This document shows positions 1-9,169 of a DNA stretch of 64,000 bases, piece after piece. Source of the stretch: Sinomonas sp. ASV486 (GTDB taxonomy: Bacteria > Actinomycetota > Actinomycetes > Actinomycetales > Micrococcaceae); NCBI RefSeq assembly GCF_030908215.1, contig NZ_JAVFJK010000003.1, positions 247,883 through 311,882 of the forward strand, in the 5' to 3' direction. Both the position numbers and the translations under genes were made by a program. The notes under the pieces were generated by a model. It was not told where the DNA came from. It did not search any database and worked only from the letters and a program-made list of their open reading frames with translations. Position 1 is the stretch's first letter, and each line of letters starts with the position of its first letter.

Positions 1-288
1 GAGCTTCTTGGCGCGTCCGGCCGGGAGCGCGAGCGCCAAGCGCGCGAAGGCGGCTGGGACTGCGGCCGTGCCCGCCGCCGCCAGATGTTCGCCGAGCACC
101 CACTGGACCCGGCCCGCCTTCAGCAGTTCGAGCCGTTTGGCGGCGTCGGGCTCGGTGTAGACGCGGGGAATCGGAGCGATGCCGATCAGCCAGACCCCTG
201 CGGCGCCTATGGCTGTCTTGGCCGCTCGGCGCACCGATGGGTCCTCCTGACCCAGCGGGCTGGCCACGTCTGAGGCGCGTCCCATCAT
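1..288 (-). CDS. Hypothetical membrane protein, N-terminal part
   Basis: Open reading frame running off the left edge; 96 codons are visible, starting with tandem ATGs (288 and 285). The visible protein opens MMGRASDVASPLGQED, then has a hydrophobic stretch (AIGAAGVWLIGIAPIPRVY) followed by EPDAAKRLELLKAGRVQW and a second Ala-rich hydrophobic part, so it looks like the start of an integral membrane protein. I do not recognise the family and assign no function. It lies downstream of the rluD-like gene on the same strand, about 60 bp away, and may be the last gene of that transcript or a separate unit. Confidence 0.6.
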   Translation of the reverse strand, partial: MMGRASDVASPLGQEDPSVRRAAKTAIGAAGVWLIGIAPIPRVYTEPDAAKRLELLKAGRVQWVLGEHLAAAGTAAVPAAFARLALALPAGRAKKL

Positions 289-347
289 GCTCCCTCCGCC
301 GTCAGCGTAGGGCCCGGCGCCCGGAGCGGTCAACGCGCCGAGCAGAC

Positions 348-1280
348 CTACACGCGCCCCTCGCGCAGAGCATCGAGGGCGTACTCGAGGTCCGCCGGGT
401 AAGGACTCACAGCCTCAACGCGCTCCCCCGTGCGCGGGTGCGCAAAGGCGAGCCGGTAGGCGTGGAGCCACTGGCGCGTGAGGCCCAGATCCGCAGCGAG
501 GCGCGGATCCGCGCCGTAGGTGAGGTCCCCGGCGCACGGATGGTGCAAGGCTGAGAAGTGGACGCGGATCTGATGGGTCCGGCCGGTCTCAAGGTGGACC
601 TCGACCAGGCTTGCCCGCCCGAAGGCTTCGAGGACCTCGTAGTGCGTCACGGAGGGGCGGCCGTCCTCGACCACGGCGAAGCGCCAGTCGTAGCCCGGGT
701 GACGGCCGATCGGGGCGTCGATCGTCCCCTCGAGCGGGTCGGGGATCCCCTGGACCACCGCGTGGTAGACCTTCTCGACCGTGCGCTCCTTGAACGCCTG
801 CTTGAGCAGCGTGTAGGCGTGCTCGGTCTTGGCCACGACCATTGCCCCGGAAGTACCCACGTCCAACCGGTGCACGATCCCCGCCCGTTCGGGGGCCCCG
901 GACGTGGAGATGCGGTAGCCGGCTGCTGCGAGACCCCCGACCACCGTGGGGCCGACCCAGCCGGGTGACGGGTGGGCGGCGACGCCTACCGGCTTGTCGA
1001 CGACAACGAAGTCCTCGTCGTCGATGAGGATCTCGAGTCCGTCCACTGTCTCCACCACTACTTCCAGAGGGTCACGCGTCTCCGGCCGCTCGACGACGAG
1101 CTCATCCCCGGCGCCCAGCTTGGCCGACTTGGCCACGGCCTTGCCGCCGAGCTGCACGTGCCCGCCGGACAACAGTGCCGCCGCTGCGGAGCGTGAGAGC
1201 CCGAGGAGCTCCGCGAGCACGGCATCCGCCCGGGCCCCGGTCAACGCTTCCGGGACGAGCAGGTGCTCGGATTCAGTCAT
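348..1280 (-). CDS. rluD: RluA-family 23S rRNA pseudouridine synthase
   Basis: Isomerises uridine to pseudouridine in rRNA (RluC/RluD subfamily). The 310-residue protein has an N-terminal S4 RNA-binding domain (about residues 15-65) and the catalytic RluA domain with signature HRLDVGTSG, in which D140 is the expected catalytic aspartate; RTHQIRVH near the C-terminus is also typical. The ATG at 1280 overlaps the end of lspA by 8 bp, so the two are translationally coupled; a longer in-frame start at 1355 would lie inside lspA and gives an atypical Arg-rich extension. The lspA-rluD order is widely conserved. The exact target uridines cannot be read from sequence. Confidence 0.93.
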   Translation of the reverse strand: MTESEHLLVPEALTGARADAVLAELLGLSRSAAAALLSGGHVQLGGKAVAKSAKLGAGDELVVERPETRDPLEVVVETVDGLEILIDDEDFVVVDKPVGVAAHPSPGWVGPTVVGGLAAAGYRISTSGAPERAGIVHRLDVGTSGAMVVAKTEHAYTLLKQAFKERTVEKVYHAVVQGIPDPLEGTIDAPIGRHPGYDWRFAVVEDGRPSVTHYEVLEAFGRASLVEVHLETGRTHQIRVHFSALHHPCAGDLTYGADPRLAADLGLTRQWLHAYRLAFAHPRTGERVEAVSPYPADLEYALDALREGRV

Positions 1281-1860
1281 GCTCGCCTTCGGTGGATGCC
1301 CCATCCTGCGGCGCGCCGTCGGGCGGCGTGCTCTCGCGCCTTTGGCGCGTGCCATCCGGCGAGAGTCCCATCAAGGTGAGAAGGCACACGAGCACGACGC
1401 CGCACACGACGGCGGAGTCGGCGACATTGAAGATCGCGAAATTCGGCAGGGAGATGAAGTCCACGACGTGGCCCATGCCGAAGGAAGGTTCACGGAGCAG
1501 CCGGTCCGTCAGGTTCCCGAGGGCTCCGCCGAGCACGAGCCCGAGCGCGACGCCCCACCACAGCGAGCGAACCTTCCGGGAGTAGATGACGATGCCCACG
1601 GACACGACGGTCATGACGATCGTGAAGACCCAGGTCACACCCTCGCCGATGGAGAACGCAGCGCCCGAGTTACGGATGTAGTACCACTGCAGCAGCGGCG
1701 GGAGAACGGGGATCCGCTCTCCCTCGACCATGGTGCTCGTGACCCACAGCTTGGTCAGCTGGTCGCCGATGTAGGCGACAACCGCGATGAGGGCCAGGAG
1801 CACGACGGCGCGTCGTCGCCGCCCGGGACTGGCCTCGGGGGCGTCAGGCGTAGTGTCCAT
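1273..1860 (-). CDS. lspA: Lipoprotein signal peptidase (signal peptidase II)
   Basis: Integral membrane aspartyl protease that removes the signal peptide of prolipoproteins after lipidation. The 195-residue protein has four hydrophobic segments and the family motifs: NSGAAFS, GNLTDR, VVDF (catalytic D134) and FNVADS (catalytic D148). The ATG at 1860 is chosen over an in-frame TTG at 1878 because GGAAAG lies just upstream of it. The C-terminal tail beyond residue 175 is polar, rich in Gly, Glu and Asp. It follows divIVA across a strong hairpin and overlaps the rluD-like gene downstream. Confidence 0.95.
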   Translation of the reverse strand: MDTTPDAPEASPGRRRRAVVLLALIAVVAYIGDQLTKLWVTSTMVEGERIPVLPPLLQWYYIRNSGAAFSIGEGVTWVFTIVMTVVSVGIVIYSRKVRSLWWGVALGLVLGGALGNLTDRLLREPSFGMGHVVDFISLPNFAIFNVADSAVVCGVVLVCLLTLMGLSPDGTRQRRESTPPDGAPQDGASTEGEHD

Positions 1861-1878
1861 ACTTCTTTCCGGTGGCAA

Positions 1879-1919
1879 CGCAGGACCGGCGGCCGCCTGA
1901 GGCAGCCGCCGGTCCTGCG
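1879..1919 (-). terminator. Hairpin between divIVA and lspA
   Basis: A perfect 15-bp inverted repeat (arms 1879-1893 and 1905-1919, very GC-rich, 11-nt loop) follows the divIVA stop. There is no T-run. It could end divIVA transcription or only attenuate it, because lspA begins 18 bp beyond with its own ribosome-binding site. Confidence 0.6.
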
Positions 1920-1931
1920 GACTGAGGGTGA

Positions 1932-2597
1932 TCAGACCTCGGCGTTGTCGGAGATATCGGCCGTGGCGACGGAGCCCCGGGCCTCGAGGTCGCGGAGCTG
2001 CCCCTCGATGTAGTTCTTGAGGCGCGAACGGTAGTCACGCTCGAACCCGCGGAGCTGCTCAACCTTGCGCTCGAGCACCGAGCGCTGCTGCTCGAGGGCG
2101 CCGAGCGTCTTGCGGGACTTCTCCTGGGCGTCGTTGACGAGGCCGCTTGCCTCGATCTGGGCCTCAGCGATGATCTTGTCCCGCTGGTCCATGCCGTCCT
2201 GGACGTGCTTGTCGTGCATCTGCTGCGCCATGGCGAGGAGGCCGGCGGCGGACTCGGCGGCCGTTGAACGGCCGCCCGCGGCCTGAGGACCGGGGGCAGC
2301 GGACGGCGCGATGGGCGCCGCCTGGGTCGGCGCGGGAACCTCGGCGACCTTGGCGGGGGCCGGTTTGGCCTCCTCGCGGACCTCCGGGGCTGCCGGCTTC
2401 TCGGCAGCCTGGGGCGCGCCCTCCTTGCTGGAGAGCTCGGCGACCTTCTTGCGGAGCTCGTCGTTCTCCTGATTAAGGCGGCGGAGCTCGATGACGATCT
2501 CGTCGAGGAAGTCGTCTACTTCGTCCTGGTCGTAGCCCTCGCGGAACTTCGTCGGCTGGAACCGCTTGTTGACAACGTCTTCTGGCGTCAGAGCCAT
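1932..2597 (-). CDS. divIVA: DivIVA / Wag31 polar growth scaffold
   Basis: Coiled-coil protein that marks negatively curved membrane at cell poles and septa and recruits the peptidoglycan elongation machinery in actinobacteria. The 221-residue protein has the conserved N-terminal DivIVA domain (MALTPEDVVNKRF, then FREGYDQDEVDDFLDEI), a first coiled coil to about residue 55, an Ala/Pro-rich linker (about 58-110) and a long second coiled coil (about 115-205). The ATG at 2597 is preceded by an AAGAGGTGAG-type ribosome-binding site. It follows yggT in the same direction; the 138-bp gap, which is poorer in GC than its surroundings, probably holds its promoter. Confidence 0.96.
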   Translation of the reverse strand: MALTPEDVVNKRFQPTKFREGYDQDEVDDFLDEIVIELRRLNQENDELRKKVAELSSKEGAPQAAEKPAAPEVREEAKPAPAKVAEVPAPTQAAPIAPSAAPGPQAAGGRSTAAESAAGLLAMAQQMHDKHVQDGMDQRDKIIAEAQIEASGLVNDAQEKSRKTLGALEQQRSVLERKVEQLRGFERDYRSRLKNYIEGQLRDLEARGSVATADISDNAEV

Positions 2598-2735
2598 CTG
2601 CTCACCTCTTGGGTCTCAATAGATCGGGCAGCGTCCGCCACCGTTACTACCGTATCTGAATTGTTACCTGCTGCTCCACTCGCCCACTTGCCTGAGGTGG
2701 CGGACGGGTGTTCAGCGGACTACTCTGCCACGAAC

Positions 2736-3023
2736 CTACGCGAGATTCGTAACGACCGCCATAGCGATCACCACGACGATGATGAGAACGATGAAGGCCA
2801 GGTCAAGGCTCATCGCACCAAGCCGCAGTGGCTTGAACCATCGCCGGGACAGTTTCATGGGCGGATCGGTCACCGAGTACACGGCACTTGCGGCCACGAG
2901 GGCCGCGCCCCTCGGACGCCACGACCTCGCGAACGACTGCACCCAGTCGAACACCAGACGGGCGACGAGCGCGAGGAAGAACAGCTCAAGGAGCAGGTAC
3001 AGGACGGCGAACAGGATGCCCAT
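2736..3023 (-). CDS. YggT family membrane protein
   Basis: Small integral membrane protein of 95 residues with two hydrophobic segments (about 3-27 and 72-92) separated by a cytosolic loop bearing the family signature TDPPMKLSRRWFKPLR. The family (YggT/YlmG) lies next to sepF and ftsZ in Gram-positive bacteria and has been linked to membrane shape and division, but no biochemical activity is established. The ATG at 3023 gives the usual family length; the upstream in-frame extension to 3089 is Arg-rich and overlaps sepF, so it was rejected. Only 13 bp separate it from the sepF stop. Confidence 0.9.
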   Translation of the reverse strand: MGILFAVLYLLLELFFLALVARLVFDWVQSFARSWRPRGAALVAASAVYSVTDPPMKLSRRWFKPLRLGAMSLDLAFIVLIIVVVIAMAVVTNLA

Positions 3024-3036
3024 GGGTCTCCGCGGA

Positions 3037-3552
3037 TCAGCTCTGGTTGAAGAAGGTTGCCTGGGTCTCGGTGGCCTTCTTGTCCTCACCGAGGACTTCG
3101 ATGTTCGACGGCGACAGCAGGAACACCTTGTTCGTGACGCGTTCGATGCTCCCGTGGAGGCCGAACACGAGCCCCGCGGAGAAGTCCACGAGGCGCTTCG
3201 CGTCTGCCTCGCCCATATCCGTGACGTTCATGATCACAGGGATTCCATCCCGGAAGTTCTCGCCGATAACCTTTGCATCATTGTACGAGCGCGGATGCAC
3301 GGTGGTGATCTGGCGAAGTCCGCCGTCGTCGCGCACGGCGGCGGCCCGCTTGATAGGTGTCACGGGAGCACGATACTCCTCAACCTCGGCAGGGGCCGCC
3401 TCGCGGGTGGCCAGCACCGTGCGGCGTTCTTCGCGCTCTGTGTGCACCGGCTGTTCCTCTTCTGTCCGTGCGTGGTGTGTCTCGGTCTCGAACTGCTCGT
3501 CGCCGTCCGCCAGACCGAGGTAGATCATCGTCTTGCGCAGAGCGCCAGCCAT
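3037..3552 (-). CDS. sepF: Cell division protein SepF
   Basis: Membrane anchor of the FtsZ ring, which replaces FtsA in actinobacteria (no ftsA is seen in this cluster). The 171-residue protein has an N-terminal amphipathic membrane-binding start ([14 protein letters not shown]), an acidic/charged linker (about 18-80) and the compact SepF domain from about residue 82 with [20 protein letters not shown] and [10 protein letters not shown]. The C-terminus ends in [20 protein letters not shown]. The ATG is preceded by a GGAAAGGAG-type ribosome-binding site. It lies between yggS and yggT on the minus strand. Confidence 0.96.
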   Translation of the reverse strand: MAGALRKTMIYLGLADGDEQFETETHHARTEEEQPVHTEREERRTVLATREAAPAEVEEYRAPVTPIKRAAAVRDDGGLRQITTVHPRSYNDAKVIGENFRDGIPVIMNVTDMGEADAKRLVDFSAGLVFGLHGSIERVTNKVFLLSPSNIEVLGEDKKATETQATFFNQS

Positions 3553-3633
3553 GCTCGACTCCTTTCCTCGGGCCGGTCGGTGTGCAAACGCAACGCCGGA
3601 TCACTCGGCCCAGAAGGTCCCGGCACTTTGAAG

Positions 3634-4353
3634 CTACCCCACCGCTGGACGCGCACCGAGGACATCGGTGCCAATCCGCAGGTGTGTCGCACCGGCGGCC
3701 ACGGCCGCCTCGAGGTCCTGGCTCATCCCGGCCGAAACCATCGTGGCGGCCGAGAACCGCGCCCTCATACCCGCCGAGACCGCCATGAGACGCCTGAACG
3801 CCGCCGCCGGGTCGGCGCCGAGCGGTGCCACGGCCATGACCCCCGCGATCTTCAATCCGGGCGTGTCGTCGATGAGCTGCGAGAGAGCGGGCACCTCGGC
3901 GGGGAGCGCTCCCCCTCGTCCGGGAGCGGCCTCGGGGTCGAGGTTGACCTGGACCAGGCACGCAAGATCCTGAAGCCCTGCCGCGGCTGCCGCCTTGCCG
4001 AGGGCGCCGACGAGCGACGATCGGTCGATGGAGTGGATGACGTCCGCGTAGCGGACCACGCTCTTGGCCTTGTTGGTCTGCAGCTGTCCGATGAAGTGCC
4101 ACGTGAGCGGCAGGTCCGCGAGTTCCGCAGCCTTTGCCGAGGCTTCCTGATCGCGGTTCTCACCGACATCGGTGACCCCAAGCTCGGCGAGCAGCCTCAC
4201 ATCGGACGCAGGATGGAACTTGGTCACCACGATGAGCTCAGGCTCGTCAGCACGGCCGGCGGCCTCGCACGCGGCCCGGATGCGTTCCCGGACCCGCGTC
4301 AGATTCGCCGCGAGCTCGGCCCGACGTCCCCCGTTTCCGATGTGCTCAGCCAT
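3634..4353 (-). CDS. YggS-type PLP homeostasis protein
   Basis: Pyridoxal-phosphate-binding protein (PLPBP/YggS family) that buffers PLP; no catalytic reaction is established. The 239-residue protein is a single TIM-barrel domain. K45 in IVVTKFHPAS is the expected PLP lysine, and GENRDQEAS, WHFIGQLQTNK, SIDR and GMSQDLEAAVAAGATHLRIGTDVLGARP are family motifs. The ATG at 4353 overlaps the 3' end of pgeF by 8 bp. Placement between sepF and pgeF is the usual actinobacterial order. Confidence 0.94.
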   Translation of the reverse strand: MAEHIGNGGRRAELAANLTRVRERIRAACEAAGRADEPELIVVTKFHPASDVRLLAELGVTDVGENRDQEASAKAAELADLPLTWHFIGQLQTNKAKSVVRYADVIHSIDRSSLVGALGKAAAAAGLQDLACLVQVNLDPEAAPGRGGALPAEVPALSQLIDDTPGLKIAGVMAVAPLGADPAAAFRRLMAVSAGMRARFSAATMVSAGMSQDLEAAVAAGATHLRIGTDVLGARPAVG

Positions 4354-5071
4354 GGCTCCACGCCACACCCGCAATGCGGCCGACGCCGGGCTCGCGCCGA
4401 TGGGAGAAGAACTCGCGATGCTCGTAGGTGCAGGCCTCGGCGTCTCGGTGCACAGCGACGCCTGCGGCGTCTAGCTGGGACCTGACGCCCGCCGGAAGGT
4501 CGAGCGAAGGGGTCCCCCAGCTCGTCGTGGCCGCCGTTCCCGGGACGATGCGGTTGACCTCGTCGCGCATCTGCTCGGGCACCTCGTAGCAGCTGCCGCA
4601 GATGCTGGGGCCCAGCCACGCCTCAAGACCTCGGGCACCAGCATCTCTGAGCTGGCCGACCGCCTCTGGCACGACTCCTGCGGCCAACCCCGGTCGGCCC
4701 GCGTGCACTGTGGCCAGCGCAGGGCTGCCGTCCTCGAACTCTCCGACGATCACGATCGGGACACAGTCTGCGACCATCACCGCGACCGGCTCACCACGGG
4801 ACAGGAGCGCATCCGCGGTCGGACACTGATCGACGCCGGCCCACGCCGTGTCACGGCCGTGCACCTGGCTCATGTACTGGAATGACGGCACCCCCGCCGC
4901 AGCGGCGAGGGACTCCCGGTGGCGCTTCACGGCGTCGTCATCAGTCCCGACGTGGAACGCGAGGTTGCCCGCGGCGGACTGCGTGAACGCGACGGTGACG
5001 CCGGGACGGACATCCCGGCGCCACCAGAAGAGATTCTCGGCCTGCGGACCCTCGACGGAGCCGTCGCTCAC
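4346..5071 (-). CDS. pgeF: Peptidoglycan editing factor PgeF (multicopper polyphenol oxidase/laccase-domain family)
   Basis: Single-domain YfiH/PgeF protein; members act as purine nucleoside phosphorylase/deaminase or clear mis-incorporated UDP-MurNAc-L-Ser. The likely metal ligands are H71 (SQVHG), C103 (ADCVPI) and H123 (VHAGRPG); [11 protein letters not shown] follows. 241 residues is the normal length. The GTG at 5071 overlaps the ftsZ stop (GTGA), which together with family length excludes the upstream Arg-rich extension to 5194. It sits directly downstream of ftsZ, and its 3' end overlaps yggS by 8 bp. Confidence 0.92.
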   Translation of the reverse strand: MSDGSVEGPQAENLFWWRRDVRPGVTVAFTQSAAGNLAFHVGTDDDAVKRHRESLAAAAGVPSFQYMSQVHGRDTAWAGVDQCPTADALLSRGEPVAVMVADCVPIVIVGEFEDGSPALATVHAGRPGLAAGVVPEAVGQLRDAGARGLEAWLGPSICGSCYEVPEQMRDEVNRIVPGTAATTSWGTPSLDLPAGVRSQLDAAGVAVHRDAEACTYEHREFFSHRREPGVGRIAGVAWSHG

Positions 5072-6297
5072 TTGAGGAAGTCGGGCACGTCGAGGTCGTC
5101 GTTGCGGTTGCCCGACAGGTCCGGCTCGACGACGGCGGGGAGCTCGACGTCGAACCCACCGTCCGCAGGCAGGCCCGTGTGGCCCTGGCTCCACTGGCTC
5201 AGCCCGGCGTGCGACGCGACCGGCTGAGCAGGACGCGGCGCCAGGGGCGATCCGCCGTTGCCTGCCGCCGCTGCGTGGGGTGCGGCGGCGGGGGCCGGGG
5301 GTGCCGGCACCTGCGCGGCCTTGACGTCCTCGAGCGAGGGCGACGTAGCCTTGACGTCGTCGAACCCCGCCGCGATGACGGTCACGCGCGCCTCGTCGCC
5401 GAGCGCGTCGTCGATCACGGCACCGAAGATGATGTTGGCCTCGGGGTGCGCGACCTCCTGGACGAGTCGTGCGGCCTCGTTGATCTCGAAGAGGCCGAGG
5501 TCGCTGCCGCCCTGGATGGAGAGCAGGACGCCGTGGGCACCATCGATCGAGGCCTCGAGGAGCGGCGAGGCGATCGCGAGTTCTGCGGCCTTGACGGCAC
5601 GGTCCTCGCCCCGGGCGGAGCCGATGCCCATGAGGGCCGAGCCGGCGCCCTGCATGACGGACTTGACGTCCGCGAAGTCGAGGTTGATCAGGCCCGGGGT
5701 GGTGATGAGGTCGGTGATGCCCTGGACACCGGAAAGCAGCACCTGGTCCGCCGACCGGAAGGCATCCAGGACGGAGACGTTGCGGTCACTGATGGAGAGC
5801 AGGCGGTCGTTCGGGATCACGATGAGCGTGTCGACCTCGTCGCGCAGCGCCTCGATGCCGTTCTCGGCGCTCGAAGCACGGCGGCGGCCCTCGAAGGTGA
5901 ACGGGCGGGTGACGACGCCGATCGTCAGGGCGCCGAGGCTGCGGGCGATGCGGGCAACGACGGGTGCGCCCCCGGTGCCCGTGCCGCCGCCCTCGCCAGC
6001 AGTCACGAAGACCATGTCGGCCCCGCGGAGGACCTCTTCGATCTCGTCAGAGTGGTCCTCTGCGGCCTGGCGGCCGACGTCGGGGTTGGCGCCGGCGCCG
6101 AGGCCACGGGTGAGCTCGCGGCCGACGTCGAGCTTGACGTCCGCGTCACTCATCAGCAGCGCCTGGGCGTCGGTATTGATGGCGATGAACTCCACACCTC
6201 GCAGACCGACTTCGATCATGCGGTTGACTGCGTTCACGCCACCGCCGCCAATGCCGACGACCTTGATGACGGCCAAGTAGTTCTGCGGTGCTGCCAC
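5068..6297 (-). CDS. ftsZ: Cell division GTPase FtsZ
   Basis: Tubulin-like GTPase that forms the division ring. The 409-residue protein has the core GTPase domain with [23 protein letters not shown] (tubulin signature), the T7 loop NLDFADVK, a variable Ala/Pro linker (about 320-390) and the C-terminal peptide DLDVPDFLK that binds SepF. The GTG at 6297 is chosen because AAGGGACA lies upstream at good spacing and the protein then starts [12 protein letters not shown] as in relatives; the ATG at 6366 would add 23 unlikely residues. The gap to ftsQ holds a TTGACA element and a near-palindrome that may control it. Confidence 0.97.
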   Translation of the reverse strand: MAAPQNYLAVIKVVGIGGGGVNAVNRMIEVGLRGVEFIAINTDAQALLMSDADVKLDVGRELTRGLGAGANPDVGRQAAEDHSDEIEEVLRGADMVFVTAGEGGGTGTGGAPVVARIARSLGALTIGVVTRPFTFEGRRRASSAENGIEALRDEVDTLIVIPNDRLLSISDRNVSVLDAFRSADQVLLSGVQGITDLITTPGLINLDFADVKSVMQGAGSALMGIGSARGEDRAVKAAELAIASPLLEASIDGAHGVLLSIQGGSDLGLFEINEAARLVQEVAHPEANIIFGAVIDDALGDEARVTVIAAGFDDVKATSPSLEDVKAAQVPAPPAPAAAPHAAAAGNGGSPLAPRPAQPVASHAGLSQWSQGHTGLPADGGFDVELPAVVEPDLSGNRNDDLDVPDFLK

Positions 6298-6357
6298 GTT
6301 GAGTGTCCCTTGTTCGAAAGCCTGCTGGTTCTGCAAAAGCTTGGAGTCCACAACCTT

Positions 6358-6389
6358 AACCTTCAACTTGAGGGTTATAGTTATGTCAA
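6358..6389 (-). promoter_or_regulatory. Putative ftsZ promoter element with near-palindrome
   Basis: Upstream of ftsZ on the minus strand a perfect TTGACA (6384-6389) is followed seven bases later by a 19-bp near-palindrome (6358-6376, arms AACCCTCAA and TTGAAGGTT). A clear -10 is not obvious; TATAAC just after the TTGACA and weaker boxes further on are candidates. The palindrome resembles MerR-type operators, and an FtsR-like MerR gene lies at 45409-46134. That link is inference. Confidence 0.4.
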
Positions 6390-6489
6390 GTAGCTCTTAG
6401 GAAGACGGTATGGGGCGCCTTCGGGGCGCGCAACGACCGTCGAGGCGTGTCGCGCCATTGCCCCGCTCGCTCTCTCTGGGTCTCACCCC

Positions 6490-7713
6490 TCAGTGCGTCA
6501 CCGGGTGACGCGGGGTGCTGACATCGAAGACCTGCGGAGGAGCCTGCCCCTTCACGGGGGACTCGGCCGCCTTCATGAGGGCCGAGAGGACTCTGGCCTT
6601 GAGCTCGCGGTCATCGGCATTCCCCCACAGTACCGTGCGACCATCCGACAGCTTGAGCTCAACAGAGTCCGCCGACTGGGCCGAGGCTGTCGCGAGCTTG
6701 CCCAGAACATCGGCCGGGAGGGCCGCGAGCACAGCCGTCACGGCCCGGAACACCGACTGGCCCATGGGCATGGCTGAGCCGTCGATCACCGGCACCGCGT
6801 ACTGCGAGAGGTCGGCGGCCTCACCGAGGACCACGCCGTCGCCGTCCACGATCAAGAGCTTCTTGTCCTGTTTCACGAGAGCCACGGGCACGCGTTCCGC
6901 GATCTGGACCACGAGCGTATCGGGCGGCACAGCCCGGGATTTGACACTCTTGACCTCGACGAACTGGCCCAGGAGCCTCGCGACGTCATCACTTCCCACC
7001 GTGGCCAGCGGCCTGCCCCGGAGGGGGGCGAGGGCGGAATCGATCCGCTGCACCGGAAGCAGATGGGTGCCCTGGACGGTGATCTTGCGCACCGCGATGA
7101 GCGGCGTGAAGAGAAGCATCGCGAACAGCCCCGCCACGACGGCCACGGCGGCGATACCTCCGATCAGCACGTGCCGACGATGGCGCTTCGCCGGGGGCTC
7201 GGGGAAGGCGAGCACCTCGGCCGATCCCGGGCCCTCGGCTGTCTGGCCGCCGGTGCCCCGCTCCACCGTGGCTTTCCCTGTGCCGCGGCCGAATCGGAAG
7301 CGGGGGCCTTCGCGTTTCCGCGACCTCTCTGGCTCGTGTGTGGACGCGTCGGGCGTTCCCGCGGCACTCGCGTCCGTCGGCGCTCCTCGCCCGTCGACGC
7401 CGTCCCGCGCGGTGCTGAGCAGCGTCACCTTGGCTCCGTTGCCGACCGTCACCCGACCGCCCAACGGCGACCGGGCGGCGTCGCCCGCCGTTCGTGCGGC
7501 CGCTGGAGGGCCAGTCTGATCAGAAGCCGTGCGCGATCGGTCGGAAGGCACGCCGAACCGGTCCGCGGCACGCTCGGCCGGCTCGGTCAGGTGCTCCGAC
7601 CCCGAGCCCTGCTCCTGCGTGCGCCGTGCTTGGGTACCCTGGGGAGCCGCACCGCCGGGGCGCGGCTGGCGAGGCACCCTCGGGACTCTGGGCACGCGTC
7701 CGCTAGGAGTCAT
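6490..7713 (-). CDS. ftsQ: Cell division protein FtsQ
   Basis: Bitopic divisome protein linking FtsL and the late septal synthases. The 407-residue protein has an unusually long, basic and disordered cytoplasmic tail (about 1-180, rich in Pro, Arg, Gly, Thr), one membrane segment (about 182-204), the POTRA domain (VRKITVQGTHLLPVQRIDSALA onward in short motifs) and the FtsQ/DivIB beta domain ending near DVSTPRHPVTH. The ATG at 7713 overlaps the murC end by 11 bp; AGGA lies upstream of it. Typical family length is about 250-300, so the N-terminal tail accounts for the excess. Confidence 0.93.
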   Translation of the reverse strand: MTPSGRVPRVPRVPRQPRPGGAAPQGTQARRTQEQGSGSEHLTEPAERAADRFGVPSDRSRTASDQTGPPAAARTAGDAARSPLGGRVTVGNGAKVTLLSTARDGVDGRGAPTDASAAGTPDASTHEPERSRKREGPRFRFGRGTGKATVERGTGGQTAEGPGSAEVLAFPEPPAKRHRRHVLIGGIAAVAVVAGLFAMLLFTPLIAVRKITVQGTHLLPVQRIDSALAPLRGRPLATVGSDDVARLLGQFVEVKSVKSRAVPPDTLVVQIAERVPVALVKQDKKLLIVDGDGVVLGEAADLSQYAVPVIDGSAMPMGQSVFRAVTAVLAALPADVLGKLATASAQSADSVELKLSDGRTVLWGNADDRELKARVLSALMKAAESPVKGQAPPQVFDVSTPRHPVTH

Positions 7714-9169
7714 GCGGAGCCTCACGGCTGGCGGCGACAGCGGCATCGGACTGGTCAACAGCATCGGAGGAAACAGAATGACCGGCCTTCGCGGCAAGGG
7801 CCTTCAGGATCTCGGGGCCCTGGAACGTGACATCGCCGGCGCCGACCGTGAGCACGATGTCGCCGGGCTGCGCCGCGGCCGCGAGCTCTGCGACGGCGGT
7901 CTCGGCGCTGGCCGCGTAGGAACCCGCCGGAAGGTGCGCGGTCACTAGCTCGCTCGTCACGCCGGGGATGGGGTCCTCGCGCGCGGGATAGATGTCCATG
8001 ACACGGACCGTGTCAGCTCCTGACAGGGCATCGGCGAAGGCTGCCGCGAACTCGCGGGTGCGGGAGAACAGGTGGGGCTGGAAGAGCACGTGGACACCGT
8101 GGCCACCGGCGACGGCGCGGGCTGCGGCGAGAGCGGCTCGCACCTCGGTGGGGTGGTGGGCGTAGTCGTCGAAGACGCGGACGCCGCCCACCTCTCCCTT
8201 GAGCTCGAAGCGCCTGGCCGCACCGGAGAAGTCGGCGAGGGACGCGGCGGCACGTTCGGGGTCCGCACCGGCGTCGACCGCCGCGGCGAAGGCCCCGGCG
8301 GCGTTGAGCGCATTGTGGAGCCCGGGGACACGCAGGGGAAGCACCGAGGTGCGGCCGTCCCACAGCACCTCGGAGCCGGCGGGATCGAAGCGGAGGCGCA
8401 CGTCGGCGTCGCCCGCAGTGCCGTACAGGAGCACACGCGGAGCGCCCTCATGGCTACGGAGGCCTTCGGCCACGGCGCGGGCGCCGGGATCGTCGGCGCA
8501 CGCGAGGACGAGCCCGTGCCGGGGCACGAGCGCGGCGAACTGGTCGAACGCCTCGTGGACAGCCTCGGCGGTCCCGTAGTGGTCGAGGTGATCGGCTTCG
8601 ACGTTGGTGATGATCGCGGTCACCGGCCGGTAGTTGAGGAACGAGGCATCGGACTCGTCGGCTTCGGCGACGAAGATGCCGCTCTCCCCCGCGGCGGCGT
8701 TGACACCGAGTGCCGGCACGTTGGCGCCGATGGCGAAGCTCGGGTCGAGGCCGGCCCCGCGGAGCATCCAGGTCACCATGGAGGTAGTGGTGGTCTTGCC
8801 ATGCGTTCCGGCCACGGCGATGACGTGGTCTCCGGCCATGGTCGCGGCGAGGGCCTCTGAGCGGTGGAGAACCCGCAGACCGCGCGACGTCGCCTCGACG
8901 AGCTCGGGGTTGTCGGCACGGATGGCAGAGCCGCGCACCACGGTCTCCGCGTCGCCGAGGTTCTCGGCCGCGTACCCGACGGCGATCCGTGCGCCCAGCG
9001 TCGCCAGATCGGCCATGACGGGCAGGTCCTTCGCGTCCGAGCCGCTCACGGGAACGCCGCGGGCCACCATGACGCGCGCGACGGCGGACATGCCCACCCC
9101 GCCGATGCCCACGAAATGGACCCTGCCGAGCTCCTCGAGCCCCTCCGGAAGCGTCTCATTGGGGCTCAT
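7703..9169 (-). CDS. murC: UDP-N-acetylmuramate--L-alanine ligase MurC
   Basis: Adds L-alanine to UDP-MurNAc using ATP in the cytoplasm, the first step of stem peptide assembly. The 488-residue protein shows the N-terminal Rossmann motif [11 protein letters not shown] (about 17-27), the ATP loop [12 protein letters not shown] (about 117-128), the central motif [10 protein letters not shown] and the C-terminal ligase part with [10 protein letters not shown]. The ATG at 9169 overlaps the murG stop (ATGA). The upstream open frame is only the read-through of murG in another frame. The 3' end overlaps ftsQ by 11 bp. Confidence 0.97.
   Translation of the reverse strand: MSPNETLPEGLEELGRVHFVGIGGVGMSAVARVMVARGVPVSGSDAKDLPVMADLATLGARIAVGYAAENLGDAETVVRGSAIRADNPELVEATSRGLRVLHRSEALAATMAGDHVIAVAGTHGKTTTTSMVTWMLRGAGLDPSFAIGANVPALGVNAAAGESGIFVAEADESDASFLNYRPVTAIITNVEADHLDHYGTAEAVHEAFDQFAALVPRHGLVLACADDPGARAVAEGLRSHEGAPRVLLYGTAGDADVRLRFDPAGSEVLWDGRTSVLPLRVPGLHNALNAAGAFAAAVDAGADPERAAASLADFSGAARRFELKGEVGGVRVFDDYAHHPTEVRAALAAARAVAGGHGVHVLFQPHLFSRTREFAAAFADALSGADTVRVMDIYPAREDPIPGVTSELVTAHLPAGSYAASAETAVAELAAAAQPGDIVLTVGAGDVTFQGPEILKALAAKAGHSVSSDAVDQSDAAVAASREAPHDS

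Noticed and set aside
2779-4485. 568-codon open frame on the plus strand
   Set aside because: It is antisense to yggT, sepF and yggS and has no recognisable domain.
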